Assembly: GCA_037074765.1 (NCBI GenBank)
Contig: JBAMDO010000105.1
Span: 122,854 to 186,853, forward strand
Reading direction: 5' to 3'
Source of the DNA: Mansonella perstans
Taxonomy: Eukaryota; Nematoda; Chromadorea; Rhabditida; Onchocercidae
Length of the DNA stretch: 64,000 nt
Under the pieces are notes generated by a model. The model saw only the letters and a program-made list of their open reading frames with translations, had not been told where the DNA came from and ran no database searches. Positions 12,501 to 26,597 of this stretch are shown in pieces. A program made the translations under genes and the position numbers. Position 1 is the first letter of the stretch. Each line of letters starts with the position of its first letter.

Positions 12501-15500
12501 GCCAATAAACCCCCCATAATAATTACTTCAGTCTATTAATCAAATTTAACTGTTTAAAAAGAATCATTCCATTATTTCAATTCGTCTAAGATTTAAAGAA
12601 TGCCATAATTTCAGTGAATCGTTTAAGCTATTACTGAGCTCTACTGTAACTTGAATTACTTTAAGTAAAATGAAGTGAAGCGCTATAGAATGAAAGTTGA
12701 CATTTAGAAATGTACATGAAGCACAAAAGATATAAGCAGAATTTGAAAAGAAATTGGAATGGATTTGCTGAATAAGAATGGATTTGCTCCTCAGTTGAAC
12801 GTATTTCTCTTTTACTGCTATCATAAACTCCCATTTTCCTTTTACTGATATCGTAGTCAACCATTTTCTTTTTACTAATATCATGACATGCATTCCATTC
12901 AAATGTATTGGTACTTGAAATTTTCTTTAATTATTATGAGGGCAAAAGCAGACTGCTTGACTGATTTACATAGAATATTTCATTTATTTCAGTCACGCTA
13001 CCTATAATTACTGTAATTGTTCCCGAATAAGTGCTCAGGCAATTGTCCAGGAATAAACAGTCTCTAAAATACTTTTATCATTCTGCAGCAAATGTTTCGA
13101 TAAAGAATTAGAGCTCTGTAAGCTTTATCAAATCAAAATTTGAAAAGCAAGATTCTCAAATTTCGAATCGTATCACAATAACTTCATATGATGCAATCCG
13201 AAGTTTGCATGTTTCCTATTAGAGAGAATCAAAATAAATCAGTTTCTAAAATTCATCGATAAAATTTCATTTCGGCTGAATTTTTCAGCCTTCAAAATTT
13301 CCATTCTTTAATAATCGAGTGCTTTTGTTTCTTTGCGACATTTTTCAGTCTTAGCAGTAAGCGAACAGTTCGATCTGTCGATTACTTCTAATAATTGTGT
13401 TAACACTCATTAAAGCTATTCAAAGTTCCATTTTTTTCTCGATCCTTCTAATAAAGTTTTTACAACGAGGAATGGTACGACTTTTGAATCAATTCAAAAC
13501 TGTGAACATTTTAAGATTTCCAACTAAATCTTAAAATGTTCGAAGCAAAGTAACAATTCCTAATAAATTGCATTTTACATTTAAAGTTGTCAAGCAATAT
13601 GGAAATTAACTGTTAAATGAGATTAAAATATGGAATGAAATGCTATTGGAAGAATGAAGTATTCAGTAAATTTTAGTAATTCGTCAAAGAATTGACTGGA
13701 AGATGAAAGTATAAAAGCAGCAGCATATGGCGACGATAGCGCGTAAACAATTTCTCATTTTAATTAAGCTGTCAATGAATGCAACTAATGAAGCTTATCC
13801 ATACAGCGACATTGCTTAAAGATAATCGAAAATGTAGGCGTTCATCAGTGGGCAATAATATCCAAACGAAAAAATATGGTTAGATAACGAACAATGAGGT
13901 TAGGTAGGCTTCTAAGCGTAAAAAATGACCCTGAAGAGGTAGACAGGATCATATTTAGATCATAAACAAAATACTAATAGTTCATTGGTAGATTATCACT
14001 GCCAACATGGTCATAGCAGTGTAAATAAGATCAGTAATTAAAATCCCGAATGAAGCTTACTGTTTATTATATTTCAGTGAACAGTGAAAAAAATAAGAAG
14101 CTGAAAACTAACAATTTTCAGTATAGACGCATTGTCGTGCCCATTCACTGAAGCGTGCGGTAAATTTCTGCACTGATACAATTTCAAAGCAGAATTGCGC
14201 ATAGATGATATCGAACTGATAACATGGCAGTTCAAGTGCTTGCTGTGATAACTCTTAAAAGACCTAATGCAATTAAATATTTAATGTAATTAAATATTTT
14301 AAATGAAAGAGTAGGATAGTAGCTCTCCAAAGTCTAAATTATAGTGAAATTTATTGAATTTAAAAATTTTGGAGATTGAATACTTACAGGATTTAAAAAT
14401 TTTGGAAATTAAATCATCGAATGTTATAGCTATCTAGAAAAGCAATGATTTTTCAAGCTGCAATATTTGTGTTTTCCATTGATATTTAATAACTTAATGA
14501 AACTAAATCACATGGAAGGATTCAGAATCATCCCACGTAATTTGACCTCCACTTTAGGTTACATTTCTCTCAAACTATGATAATTTTAATAATTAAAACT
14601 ATGATTGCAAACATTCTAAGAATTTTTCGATTGTCTGAACGATAATTTATCAGAATTAAATGCCAACTAGTGTATAACTGTTAACTATGTCAACCAAAAA
14701 AGGCTAAAGATTAAAAAGTCGATGATAGGAGGCATCAGGTGAGTTAATTGACCAAGCTTGTGAAAGGCCCGCAATCGATGACCGATTCTTTTTTGCTTGC
14801 GGGTAGACAGAGATTTAATTGAATGAAAGAAAAAAATTAGCGGAGTCTTTTTTAGGTGCAGAAATTTGATTACTTATTGGATGAAGAGAAATCTGAAGTT
14901 TAATTATTTTGTTGAAAAGCCTTTTGAGTGGATGCAACTTTTCCTTATCTCACTGTTGACATTTTATTCTGGCCGGAGGCGATAAAAGTCTTTATGGGTT
15001 TTATTTGCTGGAAATCAATGTCTTAGGAGAATTAATTTCTAAAGTGTCATTGAATAAGCAGTTTTGATCTTAGGTTTGCGTCTTGCTCCAGATGAAAATC
15101 AGATTAGTTACTTGCAAAAGATTTCTTTAGCCTGGTTTCCAGTAGTACTGAATTTTGCATACGGGATTAAACAAGCGCGTCTCTAATTGCCCATAAAAAC
15201 GAAATAAAAATGAAAAAGCAAAGAAGGAATGCCTTCGTGAAAACTTTGAACAAATTTAGCAAATGAGCAATTTTGTTGAATGCTTATAAATGCTACCGAT
15301 ATCGTATTCTTCCATATAATACGATCGCTCGAAATTGGAATCTTCCGGAACAGCAAAAACACGCATTTTAAATTCCAAATTCTGAATTGGGCATGATAAA
15401 TTAGTCCACGTTATTTTCAAGTAATCGAAACAACGAGGAAAAATGTATGGCCTTGGCAGGCTTATTGAAATTTCATTTGTTTGTTGTAGCTGAATCGCTT

Positions 15501-16900
15501 TAATTGCCTGTAATGAAAAAATAGAAATGGAGGATAATTTGAGGGGAAAAAACAATGTCATTATTTTTTCGAAATATTACGTAATAAAAATTAAGAAAGA
15601 TAAGGCAGCTAAAGATGGAAAATTTTTTTAACATTTCAGTTCATATTTTAGGTAAGAATTAAAATATTATATAGCAGTGGAAATGAAAATTAATTTAACC
15701 ATAATGTAAGACTGCCATAATCACCGGCAAATACTGCTAGAGGAAGTCATTAACCTTTTTGCTTTGATAACATCCGACAAGGACAGAAAGGGAAAGGTAT
15801 ATTAGTGATTTATCACTTACAGCGAAATGTTTCTTCAAGTTCAAAGAAAAAAGCAAAAGAAGAGGAAGCTTTTAATAGGCTAATGATTCCATTCATTGCA
15901 AACCGATTGCCATCTATTTTAGCACTAATTAGAGAAGATGTCAGCAAAGCATTACGTTCGTATAATTACGATCATTACGTTCGGATAATTCTAGATTGGA
16001 ACGCAACCTTATATTAGTATGAATATGTTGCTAATAAGAAGGGAATCCGAAATTTAGTATTTAAGCATCTCCTTTCACAGTTAACTTCTAGATCTAAAGT
16101 TACTCTTTAGTTAGTAGATGGAAGAAGTATGTTAGGAAGAAAGTAAAATAAATATTCTGTCTTATTTGGCCTGATTTAAAAGCAAACGATTTTATGACAT
16201 ATCTACAAATAAATTTGGACAATTTACGGTAATATCAATTTGCATTTAGAATTCTTAATTATCTTTCAACTGTGTGATTAATTTAAAAGTTACTAATTAA
16301 AAAAGTTAACAAATAGCATGAAAGAGATCTAACCTGCACTGTCCATCCAGCATTCATTATGACAATTCTATAGATTCCTGGAAAACATAAATGATGACAG
16401 GGTAATATTACTTTTTTCCCCAACGGCATTTCAATTCCAGCATTAAATTTCAGATCATCAGTTTTTCTAATATTTATTATAGATGGAGTGTACTGTAAAT
16501 GCAGTGACAAATTCAATTCGCTACAAAGAATGCTAAAATCGAATTCGATTTCCAACGGTTGACAAATAATAGGATTTTCCGGAATTTTCCAAAACTTCTT
16601 CCCGACGATAACCGAAAATTTGAGAGTTAGAATATTATTGATTAGCAGTTCATAGTGATCGGATGGAAATCCAAAACATCTACATGGAAATATTGCATTT
16701 CCCATCGCATTTAGTGAACAGATGGAATGATTCATATGCCGAATCCGAAAGAAACTTGCTCGAGGACTATGAAAAGGCACCGCTGTAAAAAGAAGAACTT
16801 CCCGAGGAAAAATGATTTCTTGCGACTTCGCCAAGTTAAAAACGGTCCGATCAATCAGCATAAATAAAACTGAAATGAGACATTGGAATGCGACAAGCAT
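9541..16900 (-). CDS. Single-pass membrane protein with TSP1 repeat and CUB-like domain
   Basis: Eight exons on the minus strand: 16900-16334, 15507-15297, 11671-11492, 11400-11189, 11087-10940, 10569-10350, 10221-10088 and 9794-9541. They give 641 codons with all phases matching. The start [15 protein letters not shown] is a good signal peptide. Exons 1-2 encode cysteine-containing ectodomain of no recognised family. Exon 3 is a thrombospondin type 1 repeat ([17 protein letters not shown], six cysteines). Exons 4-5 look like a CUB or CUB-like module ([25 protein letters not shown]). Exon 6 holds a transmembrane helix ([19 protein letters not shown]) followed by a basic stop-transfer. The tail of about 145 residues is Ser/Thr/Tyr-rich and contains [11 protein letters not shown]. 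The layout resembles vertebrate THSD1 and nematode TSP1 receptors, but orthology is not established. A short exon could be missing in the 3.6-kb intron after exon 2. Confidence 0.85.
12803..12892. repeat. Three degenerate 30-bp tandem units
   Basis: Units begin at 12803, 12833 and 12863, each opening with a form of attttcYttttactRatatc. They explain the overlapping minus-strand open frames in this part of the receptor intron. Confidence 0.7.
13504..13541. repeat. Perfect inverted repeat, 16-bp arms and 6-nt loop
   Basis: The left arm gaacattttaagattt (13504-13519) and right arm aaatcttaaaatgttc (13526-13541) are exact reverse complements around ccaact. It lies in the long receptor intron. 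Confidence 0.85.
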
Positions 16901-19900
16901 AACAAGACATCCACGGAGTAGGAATAAAAAACAGTTCAGTAGCTACGAAGATCAGAATTAAATATACAGAAGGTTACGGTAGGATGACGCCTTAACGCCA
17001 TCGCTATTTCGAATTCGAAGTGGAATGTAATTAATTTGTAATGCAACGGTCGCCTGAAACTTTGCAAGAAATTCTGTTAATAATTTTAAGAAAGCGTAGA
17101 ATTATACTAAAATCGCAAAATATGTTCCAGTATGGACAATTTTTAAAAAAGGAATAAAACAACAAAAGCTAAAAAGTTTAAAGTTTAAGATATTCAAAGA
17201 ATAACGAAACAGAATTTTTATTGAGAATTTAATAACGTCATTTGTAATTTGTCACAAATATAGCCTGAGCATCACAGCGCGACGATGCAATTGAGATAGG
17301 GCCAATGCCTAGCATAGGCGGGCAATTCAAGAATAAACTCTTCCTGAAGGCCACTTCATAATTCTATGACTGTAGTAATAAAGCTTTCCTTCGGGCCCTT
17401 AGACATGCACATTTTTAATAAATCCTTGATACGTAACTTTTTTCTGGAAAGGCGAAGAAAAGAGAAAATTGGATTGTTACTGAATTTACAAATCTGCAGA
17501 TAATTCATCTTACTTTTTATCAGCTGATCAGTGAGAGTTGTTTTAAAGCAAAAATTGTGCAGCAAAGATGAAAGTAGTCCAAACCAGTTAAATGATACTG
17601 GTGATAACAGAGTGATTAAAATTTTATCGAACCAACCATATATCGATCAAATTTCATTGTAATGGATCAAAAAAAATTAATTAAAGCAACTATGCAAAGA
17701 ATTTTTCCCAAACAAAAAGTTACATTTCCCTCAAAAATGTTTTGAATAATGGACCAACCGTTAATTTTTTCGCGGTGACGACGGAGAAATCGTAAATTTA
17801 TTGGTAAGGAATAAAGAATGGCAGATGTCTGATTATGCAACAATAAAAGCGTTGAAAAGACAAAAGCGCATCTGAAGTAGACATGTCGGTAAAAATGATT
17901 ACTACTTAATCACATGTCAACATCAAATGCTTCCCTCAAAAGCTTTTAGAGCAAAATAGATTTATGGAGAGGAAACGAGGGACAAGAAAGGTAGGCACAG
18001 AAGCCCGAGGTATTTCAAAGCAGTCAAGTATACCAAATTTTGAAGTGGGATAAACAGCTGTAAGAAATGGAGGGATTTAATTTAAATTGAAAAATTTTTT
18101 ACGGATTAAACCATCCGGTATTGTTGATGGGTCATTTTAAAGAAATCTTTTTTTTTGTTTAGTTAATCCATCGATGAAATTATTTGAGAATTTGATTGTA
18201 TTTTTTGATCAAGCGTAGTTTTAAGAATGCTATTAAAAGGAATCATTCCGAAGACAGCTTTTGGGCTATTCTATTTGTTCATTGATGAAAAGGGAGGGCT
18301 CTCATTTATTTGTAGAGACAAAAATAGCCCGTAGAGATATAATTTTAGCTTATAACGATTGCAATGTTGTTATGGCGGATATATATTTTTCCTGTCCCAT
18401 GGATCATTAGGCGTTTTTTTTTTTCCACTTGTTGAATATCGGAAGAGGACATATTGATGACAAGTTGACACAAGAAAGTTTTAGAAATATCTTTCTATTC
18501 AAACAGAAAACAAGATGTGAGTCAAATAATATGAAGAATAATGAGATTATTCATAAAAAGTGGTAGTGGAAGTTGGTCGATAAACAAACTGTTGTAGTCC
18601 TCCTTCTCTTTAGAGCCAGAACATTAGGCCACATAAGAGAAGAGTGGACAGGGGGCGAATGTAATGCACAATGCAAGCCTTCGTCGAACACTAGGAAGTA
18701 TTGGGTGCAGAGACAAGAGGGCGGGATAGGATTAAAATTAGGTACAAATTAATTGGATTAGGAACGCAGAATATAACTGCGTCAATCTCATTACTACCTT
18801 TGCCTCTTGTAATGATCATTAATGCATTCAGAAAGTTTCAGATTTTAATGTTTCGATTTAATTCTTAGTGCGATATTGTGGCATATTATTTAAGGTTGAA
18901 TCAAACAAATTAAGTCAATTCAGAACGACTGATTTCATTTCACACGTGTATATTTGGTGTATATTTGGCAAATTAAAACATAGAACTTTCCAATTTCCTT
19001 GAAAGTATGACGTGAATAGTTGGTTAGAAATATATAAAAAATGACTGTTAAGATTTAAAAAGCGTGTCATTTCAAATCAATTTTTATTTTTAAAATTATG
19101 GATAAAATCAGTGCTCGGAATATTTAACTGATTTAACCAACTTTTTCCGAATTTCGCCTTGGAATTATGAGCTTTGGAATATATATTTTCATCCTAGTTG
19201 AACTGTTAATTTATCTACCCTTAGGTGTATTGAATTATTGAACTGTTAAGCTGGTAAAAGCAATTTTCTCTAATAGGCTCGAAAAGGCTTTTTGCTTTGT
19301 CTAATGAATATTCCTGTCTTATTTTTCTGCAACCTTTTTAGCTAATACTGTTAATTTTGCAAATTATCATTCCATAGAGAACTATGTGGTCATTTCATTG
19401 TTTCAGGCTTCATTTAAGAAGCAGTGAAACAGTTCTGAGGACTTCATGAAATAAAGTTGAAAATGATAAGTTCGTACTCCTAGTTGATAAGACTTTTTAG
19501 ATAGTAGTTTGTTAGATTATTACGCTCAATTGTGGCAAATTCATTTCATTTTCATTAATTTACATTCGAATTTGATTCATCATCAAAAAAGTCTAATTTT
19601 CATGCTTTTTGCATTCCCAAAAGAAGAAATTCTTGCGGCACATATTAGTTATTTGTATAAATTATTCATATATGGCACTGCGAATTCATTATTGGAAATT
19701 AAATTTGGAAAGAATCCGGATGATGGACATATTTGAAGCAAAGAAATGCTTTAAAGTAAGCTTGACTCATTTGAGTACTTCTCCTATTGGTTTCCTTTTT
19801 CAAAATTTCAATTTCTACTTTTAGTACTCTTTCCTGCTTACTCTTTCTTTCTTTTATTCTTAATAGTTTTTTCTTTTTTTTCTTTTTTTTTTTTTTTTTT

Positions 19901-20567
19901 TTTTTTATATAGCTTAAGATCTCAATTAACTTTTTTGGACATAGGAAAGGTAACTGCAGTTCAAGGATCGCTTCATTAAATGAAATTAGTACTGAAGCAT
20001 TGCTTATATATCGAATTTCATTAGCTTCAAGTTAAATTATTCTCATTTGATTTAAAAATTATTTGACTACTGTGACAGGAAACTTTGTAAAACACAGACA
20101 ATATCAAGAAATCTTAATCTATTTGAAACTGAAATGCGTTTGAAGATGACAGATATTATGATAATAGCCGATGACAATTTGATATTTTGGAAAGTTCGCC
20201 TCAGAAAGTTATTTAGTGAAAAATCATCGTTTGTACATTTAATGAACTAGTGCTATCCTCTTATTATATTAGCCATGAAATGATTACTTTGTGATACAAG
20301 ATCGTGAAATTTGGTACAATATAATGAAATAAAACCTTGATTGTTCATAGAATCCACTCATTATGCATAACCGTCTAATATCGGAAATAATCTAAAGATA
20401 AGAAAGAAACAGAGAAGAGAACAGTCCCAAGCTTTTTTTTGTAATTTTCTTCAACTGAGAACAATCAATAAAATGATGAAGACAGAATTCTCGTGAGTGA
20501 CTGCGACGCGTCCGTAACGTCCTTTTTTTTAAAATATGTTGCTAAGAAGCATAGCCAAGATAGATAA
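16901..20567. other. Intergenic between two minus-strand genes
   Basis: This is the upstream side of the receptor gene and the downstream side of the calpain gene. It must contain the receptor promoter, but no motif stands out. Somewhat more G+C-rich sequence at 18600-18740 shows no open frame of interest. A T-rich run lies at 19870-19905. Short open frames at 17356-17565 and 19509-19824 have no splice context or recognisable content. Confidence 0.5.
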
Positions 20568-23500
20568 TTACAAATATAATGGATCATCATAGGATTGTAT
20601 GATGACATTTAAAGTACCAATTAGACGATTTTCAGCAAAAACATCATATTCCAGAGATCGCGTATCATTGTCAACATCTTCCTCAATATCTACTGCACCC
20701 AAAGTTAGATCACGAATTGCTCGATCTTCCACTAATTTTATTACAAATTTATGGGTCATATCTCTTCTAAAATTATCATAACTGCAAGATATGAATATTT
20801 TCATCAAATTGTCTGCATTATATTTAATATCAAAAAAAGTTTGACATAAATTGTCCAAGTTCCTACTGATCATTAACAATAAATTAATGTTGACATGACA
20901 AAGTTATCGGACTACTTCTCAATGAAATAGCTCTGTACAACTGTTATCATTTCCTAATTAACGTTTAATTTAGAACATAGATGGATGATTTTGTAAACCA
21001 AACCTATAAAAAATGAAACATTGGTTCCAGGAGACTTTAGTACCTTCAGTTGTTTTCGTCCGCACCATTTCTTTATCCCACTTGATAACAGCATATGTAC
21101 GTATTGCTGAAATAATAGAAAATCTGTGAATAGAAAAAAAGTTTGCAAAATAGAAGGTTCAAATGGTTCAGAAAATTCAGTAAAAGACAAGAACATGCTA
21201 GATAAATCTTAAAATTGCATGAACAAGCTGATTCTAAACGATTTATGAATTGGCATTTAAAAAGTTGAAAACTTTAAAATTGGCTAATTTTATTTTGTTT
21301 AAAAACTTAGCAAAACGAACCTTCACTTTTATTGTTCAATTTTGCACCAACAATAGTAATTCGAGCAACAGAGTTCATTTTTCTGCATGAATATAATCCC
21401 CAACCGGGCCTATCTTTCTTGAGTGCTCGAGGAGCTATATTTTGTTCCGAATAAATTCGAAGCAAAAATTTAGCAAATTCGCGAGGTGCAAATGTCGTCG
21501 GAAATAGAATGTAACGGCCCTGCCGTAAATTTTTACAGTGCAAATACACTGAACGACCATAGTTATAATCTGATGTTGCCTCTGGATTTATCGCCTGAAA
21601 AGAAATTCGTCTTCTTTCATGAACTTCTTCATTCATTTAAATGAGCTAAGTGTTTCTTGAAATTCTTTATTAATCCTTTATCTAAGTTCATACGTGTTCG
21701 TGTTCTACTGTATTGTAATTTTCGTTCGAAAAAAGTATAAATTTTCAACGGCAATCATTTGATTTCAAAATTTAGTTAAATAACAAAATAGCATCTGATG
21801 AAGAAATACATCTGCTGATATCTGTAGATATTTTCAGCTTTAACCCAATGTAGCAAACCTGATGTATTCTGTACATTCGATTATCTTCCACTTTCATCAG
21901 ATGCATCCCAATAGTTACCAATGGTTCAAGGTTTTTCTCACCTTCATTTTTCACTTTTTGTGTTAATGCAAATCGCACATCAGAATTGTCAACGTCGATA
22001 TCAAATCGATACTGAAATACAGCAATATTAATTTTCTTGATATCTAAGTTAATTTTACCAATATCAAATGAATAACATCAATTACTAAGAGAGGACTATT
22101 AGAAAACAAAGAAAATTTTCAGTCTTGCATCAAACTGTTTCAGCCCATATTAAAAACTAAAACTAAAGTTAAAATTAGGTTTATATTAATAAAACAAATT
22201 AATTCAATGATTCAACGCAGTAATTCTTCAAGCAGTGGATGGACTAAATTAAAATTCTCCTCCCGAAATAAAAATAAGCGAATTTTTATTAGTGGATGAA
22301 CTATTGGATACTTGATGTTGTTTCATTAAATGAAACATATTTCTGCGTACATATCTTACTAACACATTAATTGTGGTAAAAATAAAATATAGCATCCATT
22401 TATTCTGCTTAACTATTTTTATTATCGTTATAATTATAAAATTCTCCAGAAAATTTACAAAGATTTTTGATGAAATTTCATTTTTCTGGATATTAGGGGG
22501 AAAACCTGTGGATTGCAGCAAAATGTTGCCATAAAATTGATACATCCACCCGCTCGATCATTTGGTGCACCTTGTTTAGTACCATTTGACTTCCATTCGC
22601 CGAAAAATTTCCATTGATGAAATTTAGAGAATGACGACGTATTGAAAAGTTGACATACGCTAAGATCGGTAAAATAACGGATGAACTCATTCCATGGCAT
22701 CCTAAAAACTCATTAATATCCTGGTCATCTTCATATATTTAAAAGTTTGTTAATTACTATGGATATAAGCAATGGATACAGGACAATAGCAACAGTAATA
22801 TTCATGTATGGAAAATTGCGAAGTAATACAAGAAATGAATACCAGAATTCGCCATCCTCTTCAACGATAATACCAAGCTCTTTCTTATACTCATCTGTTA
22901 CCTAAAAATTTCTTTCCATTCTTTCAATTCTCTTGTAAAAACTCTGCTCTTGTTTAATTATCCAATAATTTCAAAAATTTCTATGAGGAGTGCTACTGAA
23001 AATCGATGGCTTTACCATTGCCTCCTAAAAATTGAGTAGATTGAAAAAAACGGTCCAATGCCCAATATATTGCATATTTAAAAGTAAAATAATCAATTCA
23101 TTTTTTAAGTAATTCTGGTAAAAACTGAAACATACTAAAAAGAATCTTACCTGTTCCCACTCTTCAGATCCATCGGACCAGGGTCCGTTCCATTCCTTTT
23201 CACCCCAAGGATTCTGTAGACGTATCAACATCTGACGTGATGCTTTAGTGAAAAATAAGGATGAACAACATTTGGCATCTAGCTCAAGGAAACGTACTGC
23301 GGTAACTGCATATGCATGACCCTTTATTAGGTCACATGTTAAGGTTTCTTCAATCTCTTCCTTGCTTTTAGCCTTAAAAAAGTAATCATAAAAACTTAAT
23401 GTTTGAGATGTTAAAGTTAAAGCTTTCTTAAGATACCTTAGATAGATTATGTGAAAGAAGTTATATTAAAATTAAAATGTACAACAATTCATCAAGTTTG

Positions 23501-26500
23501 TTTACTACCAATATTCGATTTCAAATGAGGTAATTAATTCAATTTTTGTTTTCGATAAAAAAAAATATTTTTCTGTGTAAAAAATTACAGTTCCTAGAAA
23601 TGTTTGCTTTTTTGTCATACAAATCACCAATTAAACTTTGATTTCTTTGCAGAGAGAGAGAGAGAGAGAACATGAAAAGAAATGGTTTCGTTATTGAAAT
23701 AATTTCCTTTTCGACTATCAATGTTTTTTTAAATACGGAAACTAATAATTATCAAGAAGATTTATAATTGTTTGATTAAAATTCGTAACTTTTTCAAATG
23801 TACATTTTCATTGATTAAACTTTAATTAATCAATAACTAGAGGCTCTAATTATTTGAAAAAATTTTTGTCCTAGTGTTAATAGCGATTTTCAAACAATCT
23901 CAGACAAATCTAACTGATGATCAATCTAAATTAACTTACAAACTTTTACTTTTTGCTTCTCGAGCAGCATCAAAAAATATGACATTCAATATAATCAGGT
24001 TGTCTTAACTTCCTTATCATCTGCATTACTTCAGATTTTTCTCATTAAGGTCAAATTTATTCTTAGCTTCCAAAATGGCACACAGTGTAATTTTTTTATC
24101 ACTTGAAAAATAAAAGACAATTTTTTCAAAATAATTTTGAAATTTCACATTCTAAATTTCTGCTTCTGATATTAAAATTTAACAAAAAGCGAACTTTTTA
24201 GCCTATTTTAGCGCTAAGGTGCAATTACCCATTGGGTGTTGACAAATTTTTCTTTTTTTAACTGTTCACAAATTTAGTTCGTTAAATATTAAACCATCAA
24301 TTATACTCTCAGTGCACATCTATATTGTACAACACATCACCACTGTTACTACCTATGTGTAATTACTGATTAATATACAACTGTTTATGTTTCTCCTCTA
24401 CAAAATTCACCTGAATAATTTTAAATATGTAAGAGTTTCGAATTGATAAGTGAGTGAACATATAATAAGGCAAATTTTGGATTTCAAATTGATAAAATAA
24501 ATCTGAACCAGTTCGGATCATTTTTACGAAAGAATGGTAATATCAGCTATGCAATCATCATCATACATTGAGCGTACAGCGATTGCAGCAACGATGAGTG
24601 CCTGTTGATCAAAAGCTTCTTTTATTGTATGAAACAATTTTTCCGAGGAATCAGTCGAATCGTTCATTAGTTGCTTTTGGACATAAATTGTTTCCGCTAC
24701 GCCACCTGATATATCTTCCAATGCATCAGCTAATTGACCACCAACTAAATTTTCATAACAACCATATAATCTGAAATGCAAAATTTTCCAAACAATTAAA
24801 ATGTCCATCAAAATTCAATTATAGATCGATCTGATATTAAAAAATCTGATACAAAAATGTGGTCAGATCAAATCTTAAGTAGTTACTGCAAAAAGCCATG
24901 TAAAAATGTTTGTTTCAAATTTCTTCAAATTTTAACCATCTTTGACTATGATTATCATCTATAAAAATATTTTTTATCCGAAGTTTTATCGCCGTCGGTA
25001 AGAGTTATAGTAGAAGTAATGGGAAAGATCTATTTAGAATACTGTTACAGAAGAACTTGTTGAAATTTACCATTATTATTATAAGCAAGAAAAAAAAACT
25101 TGGCAAAAGCTTTTTCGAGCAAAGCACTCCAAAATTCATTGGATGATTTTGATCGCGCAAATATGAGTTTTCCATTTTGAGTTGGTAATAAATCATCAAT
25201 GACAACTTCAATCCACTCATTGAAACGCCAGAAGCAAAAGCGGAATATACCGCAGTAATTGTTATTGTCTGTCCACTCTTGTCCACTAGCATCCGGTATC
25301 ACCTTCCGATATATTTGCTTCATGATTAGGTTAGCAAACTGATTTAGTGGTTACCATTCGGTTAATATCATAACTATTTAGCTAGTGGAACGCTTAATAT
25401 TGCTCTCCTCAGAATATTTTTACATTTTCTCTACTAGGTTAATGATTACAAGTTGTGTGAAACAACTAAACAACTTTAAAATTAAACTTTTTTGAGCAGT
25501 TCTTGATTGTGTGTAAGCGCGGAGCAGGCAGATACGAACCAACAGTTACCGAGTATTCCTTGGGTTACATCATTCGCCGTGGCACCTTCCACAAACAATT
25601 GTGGATTGTCAACAATGTCCTATAATTTTAGTATTGAAATGTGGAGTGATGCATGGAAGAAAAAATATAAGAAAGACCAGACAATTATGAAAGACTTCTT
25701 AATTAAAAAATCCATCCGAAACATATGTGCCCACTCTCCGAATCACATTGATCAAGATAAATGAGAAACTTTTGAAAATTGGCTTGGAGCTAAATTTCAG
25801 AACTGAATTGTGATTCAAGTTGATGATTATAATACGAAATGAAATGACATTTACGTGACAAGAAACAGTTCAGCCAACTAATGATAAGAAGAATGATGAT
25901 AAATTCCACGTTAATTAACGTATGATATTGCGTATTCTTTTTCATTTGTCGATATTCTTTTACATTACATGAACGCATTATTTTTAAAATTCATAAATGA
26001 CAATTTAAATTATCGCCATCACATATTCCATATTGATTAGGTCAAGTACAAGGACTTGATCAGTGATAACTTTCGAAAATGATGGCCGAGTAAATTACTA
26101 TAAATTAAGTGTACTTTTATCCGATAGTAAAGTTTTTTATATTAAAGATAATCTTTTCTGATAGGAGCGCTTGCTGATATTGATTATCAGTAATCAACTG
26201 GTTTAAATTTTAACTATTGGAATTTGAATTGATTATATTCAAAGCAGTATTTTGTTTTTATATGAAGCTGATGGATGACTCTAAAAAAACGCTATAATAT
26301 TAAAAGATTTAAAGTTAAAAAAGTGATGGGGATCAGAAACAATTTTCATCCTTTTACACTATTTAGTCCTTGCTTTTCAAGAAATTGTTTGCAGATGTGA
26401 TAAGTTTTGAAGAGCAAAAAAAAGAAATTACTTACACCTGGTCGTTTCCATATAATATCAATTTCTGGATTAACCGGTCCCAGAAACAGGGAATCACTGG

Positions 26501-26597
26501 TGGGCGGAAACTGGACATCAACAAAAAGCTGTTTTTTCCGAATACATTCTGCTTTTAAGCGTCGATAGTTTTGTCCATGAAAGTATCGACTTTTCAT
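20568..26597 (-). CDS. tra-3: TRA-3/calpain-5-like cysteine protease
   Basis: This is a calcium-dependent neutral cysteine protease. In C. elegans, TRA-3 cleaves TRA-2A to promote female somatic fate. Eleven minus-strand exons: 26597-26436, 25619-25488, 25302-25100, 24770-24578, 23372-23151, 22901-22843, 22701-22506, 22011-21859, 21594-21321, 21106-21004 and 20865-20568. They give 664 codons, the usual length for this class. The catalytic triad is intact: Cys80 (GILGNCWFV), His249 (LIKGHAYAV) and Asn284 ([13 protein letters not shown]). The protease core is followed by the calpain C2-like domain ([20 protein letters not shown]) and a C-terminal C2 domain from about residue 530 ([19 protein letters not shown]). 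There are no EF-hands, as in CAPN5/6 and TRA-3 and unlike classical calpains. Residue spacing matches human CAPN5 almost exactly across most joins, which fixes the splice choices. The strong first donor is gtgtaagt. Assignment to the family is near certain; the sex-determination role is inferred from orthology. Confidence 0.95.
23651..23669. repeat. (GA)n microsatellite in a tra-3 intron
   Basis: A short uninterrupted gagaga tract in the intron between exons 24770-24578 and 23372-23151. Confidence 0.8.

Larger units (their letters stand above)
11672..15296 (-). other. Long intron of the TSP1/CUB receptor gene
   Basis: This 3.6-kb interval separates the second ectodomain exon from the TSP1 exon. 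Both borders are phase 1, so they can join directly. One short open stretch on the minus strand at about 15185-15110 ([19 protein letters not shown]..) has a weak acceptor and a gtaact donor but does not fit the phase. The interval also holds the 30-bp triple repeat and the perfect hairpin listed separately. Confidence 0.55.

Noticed and set aside
12564..12902. 112-codon minus-strand frame
   Set aside because: It lies in the receptor intron across the 30-bp triple repeat and has no splice signals in phase with the gene.
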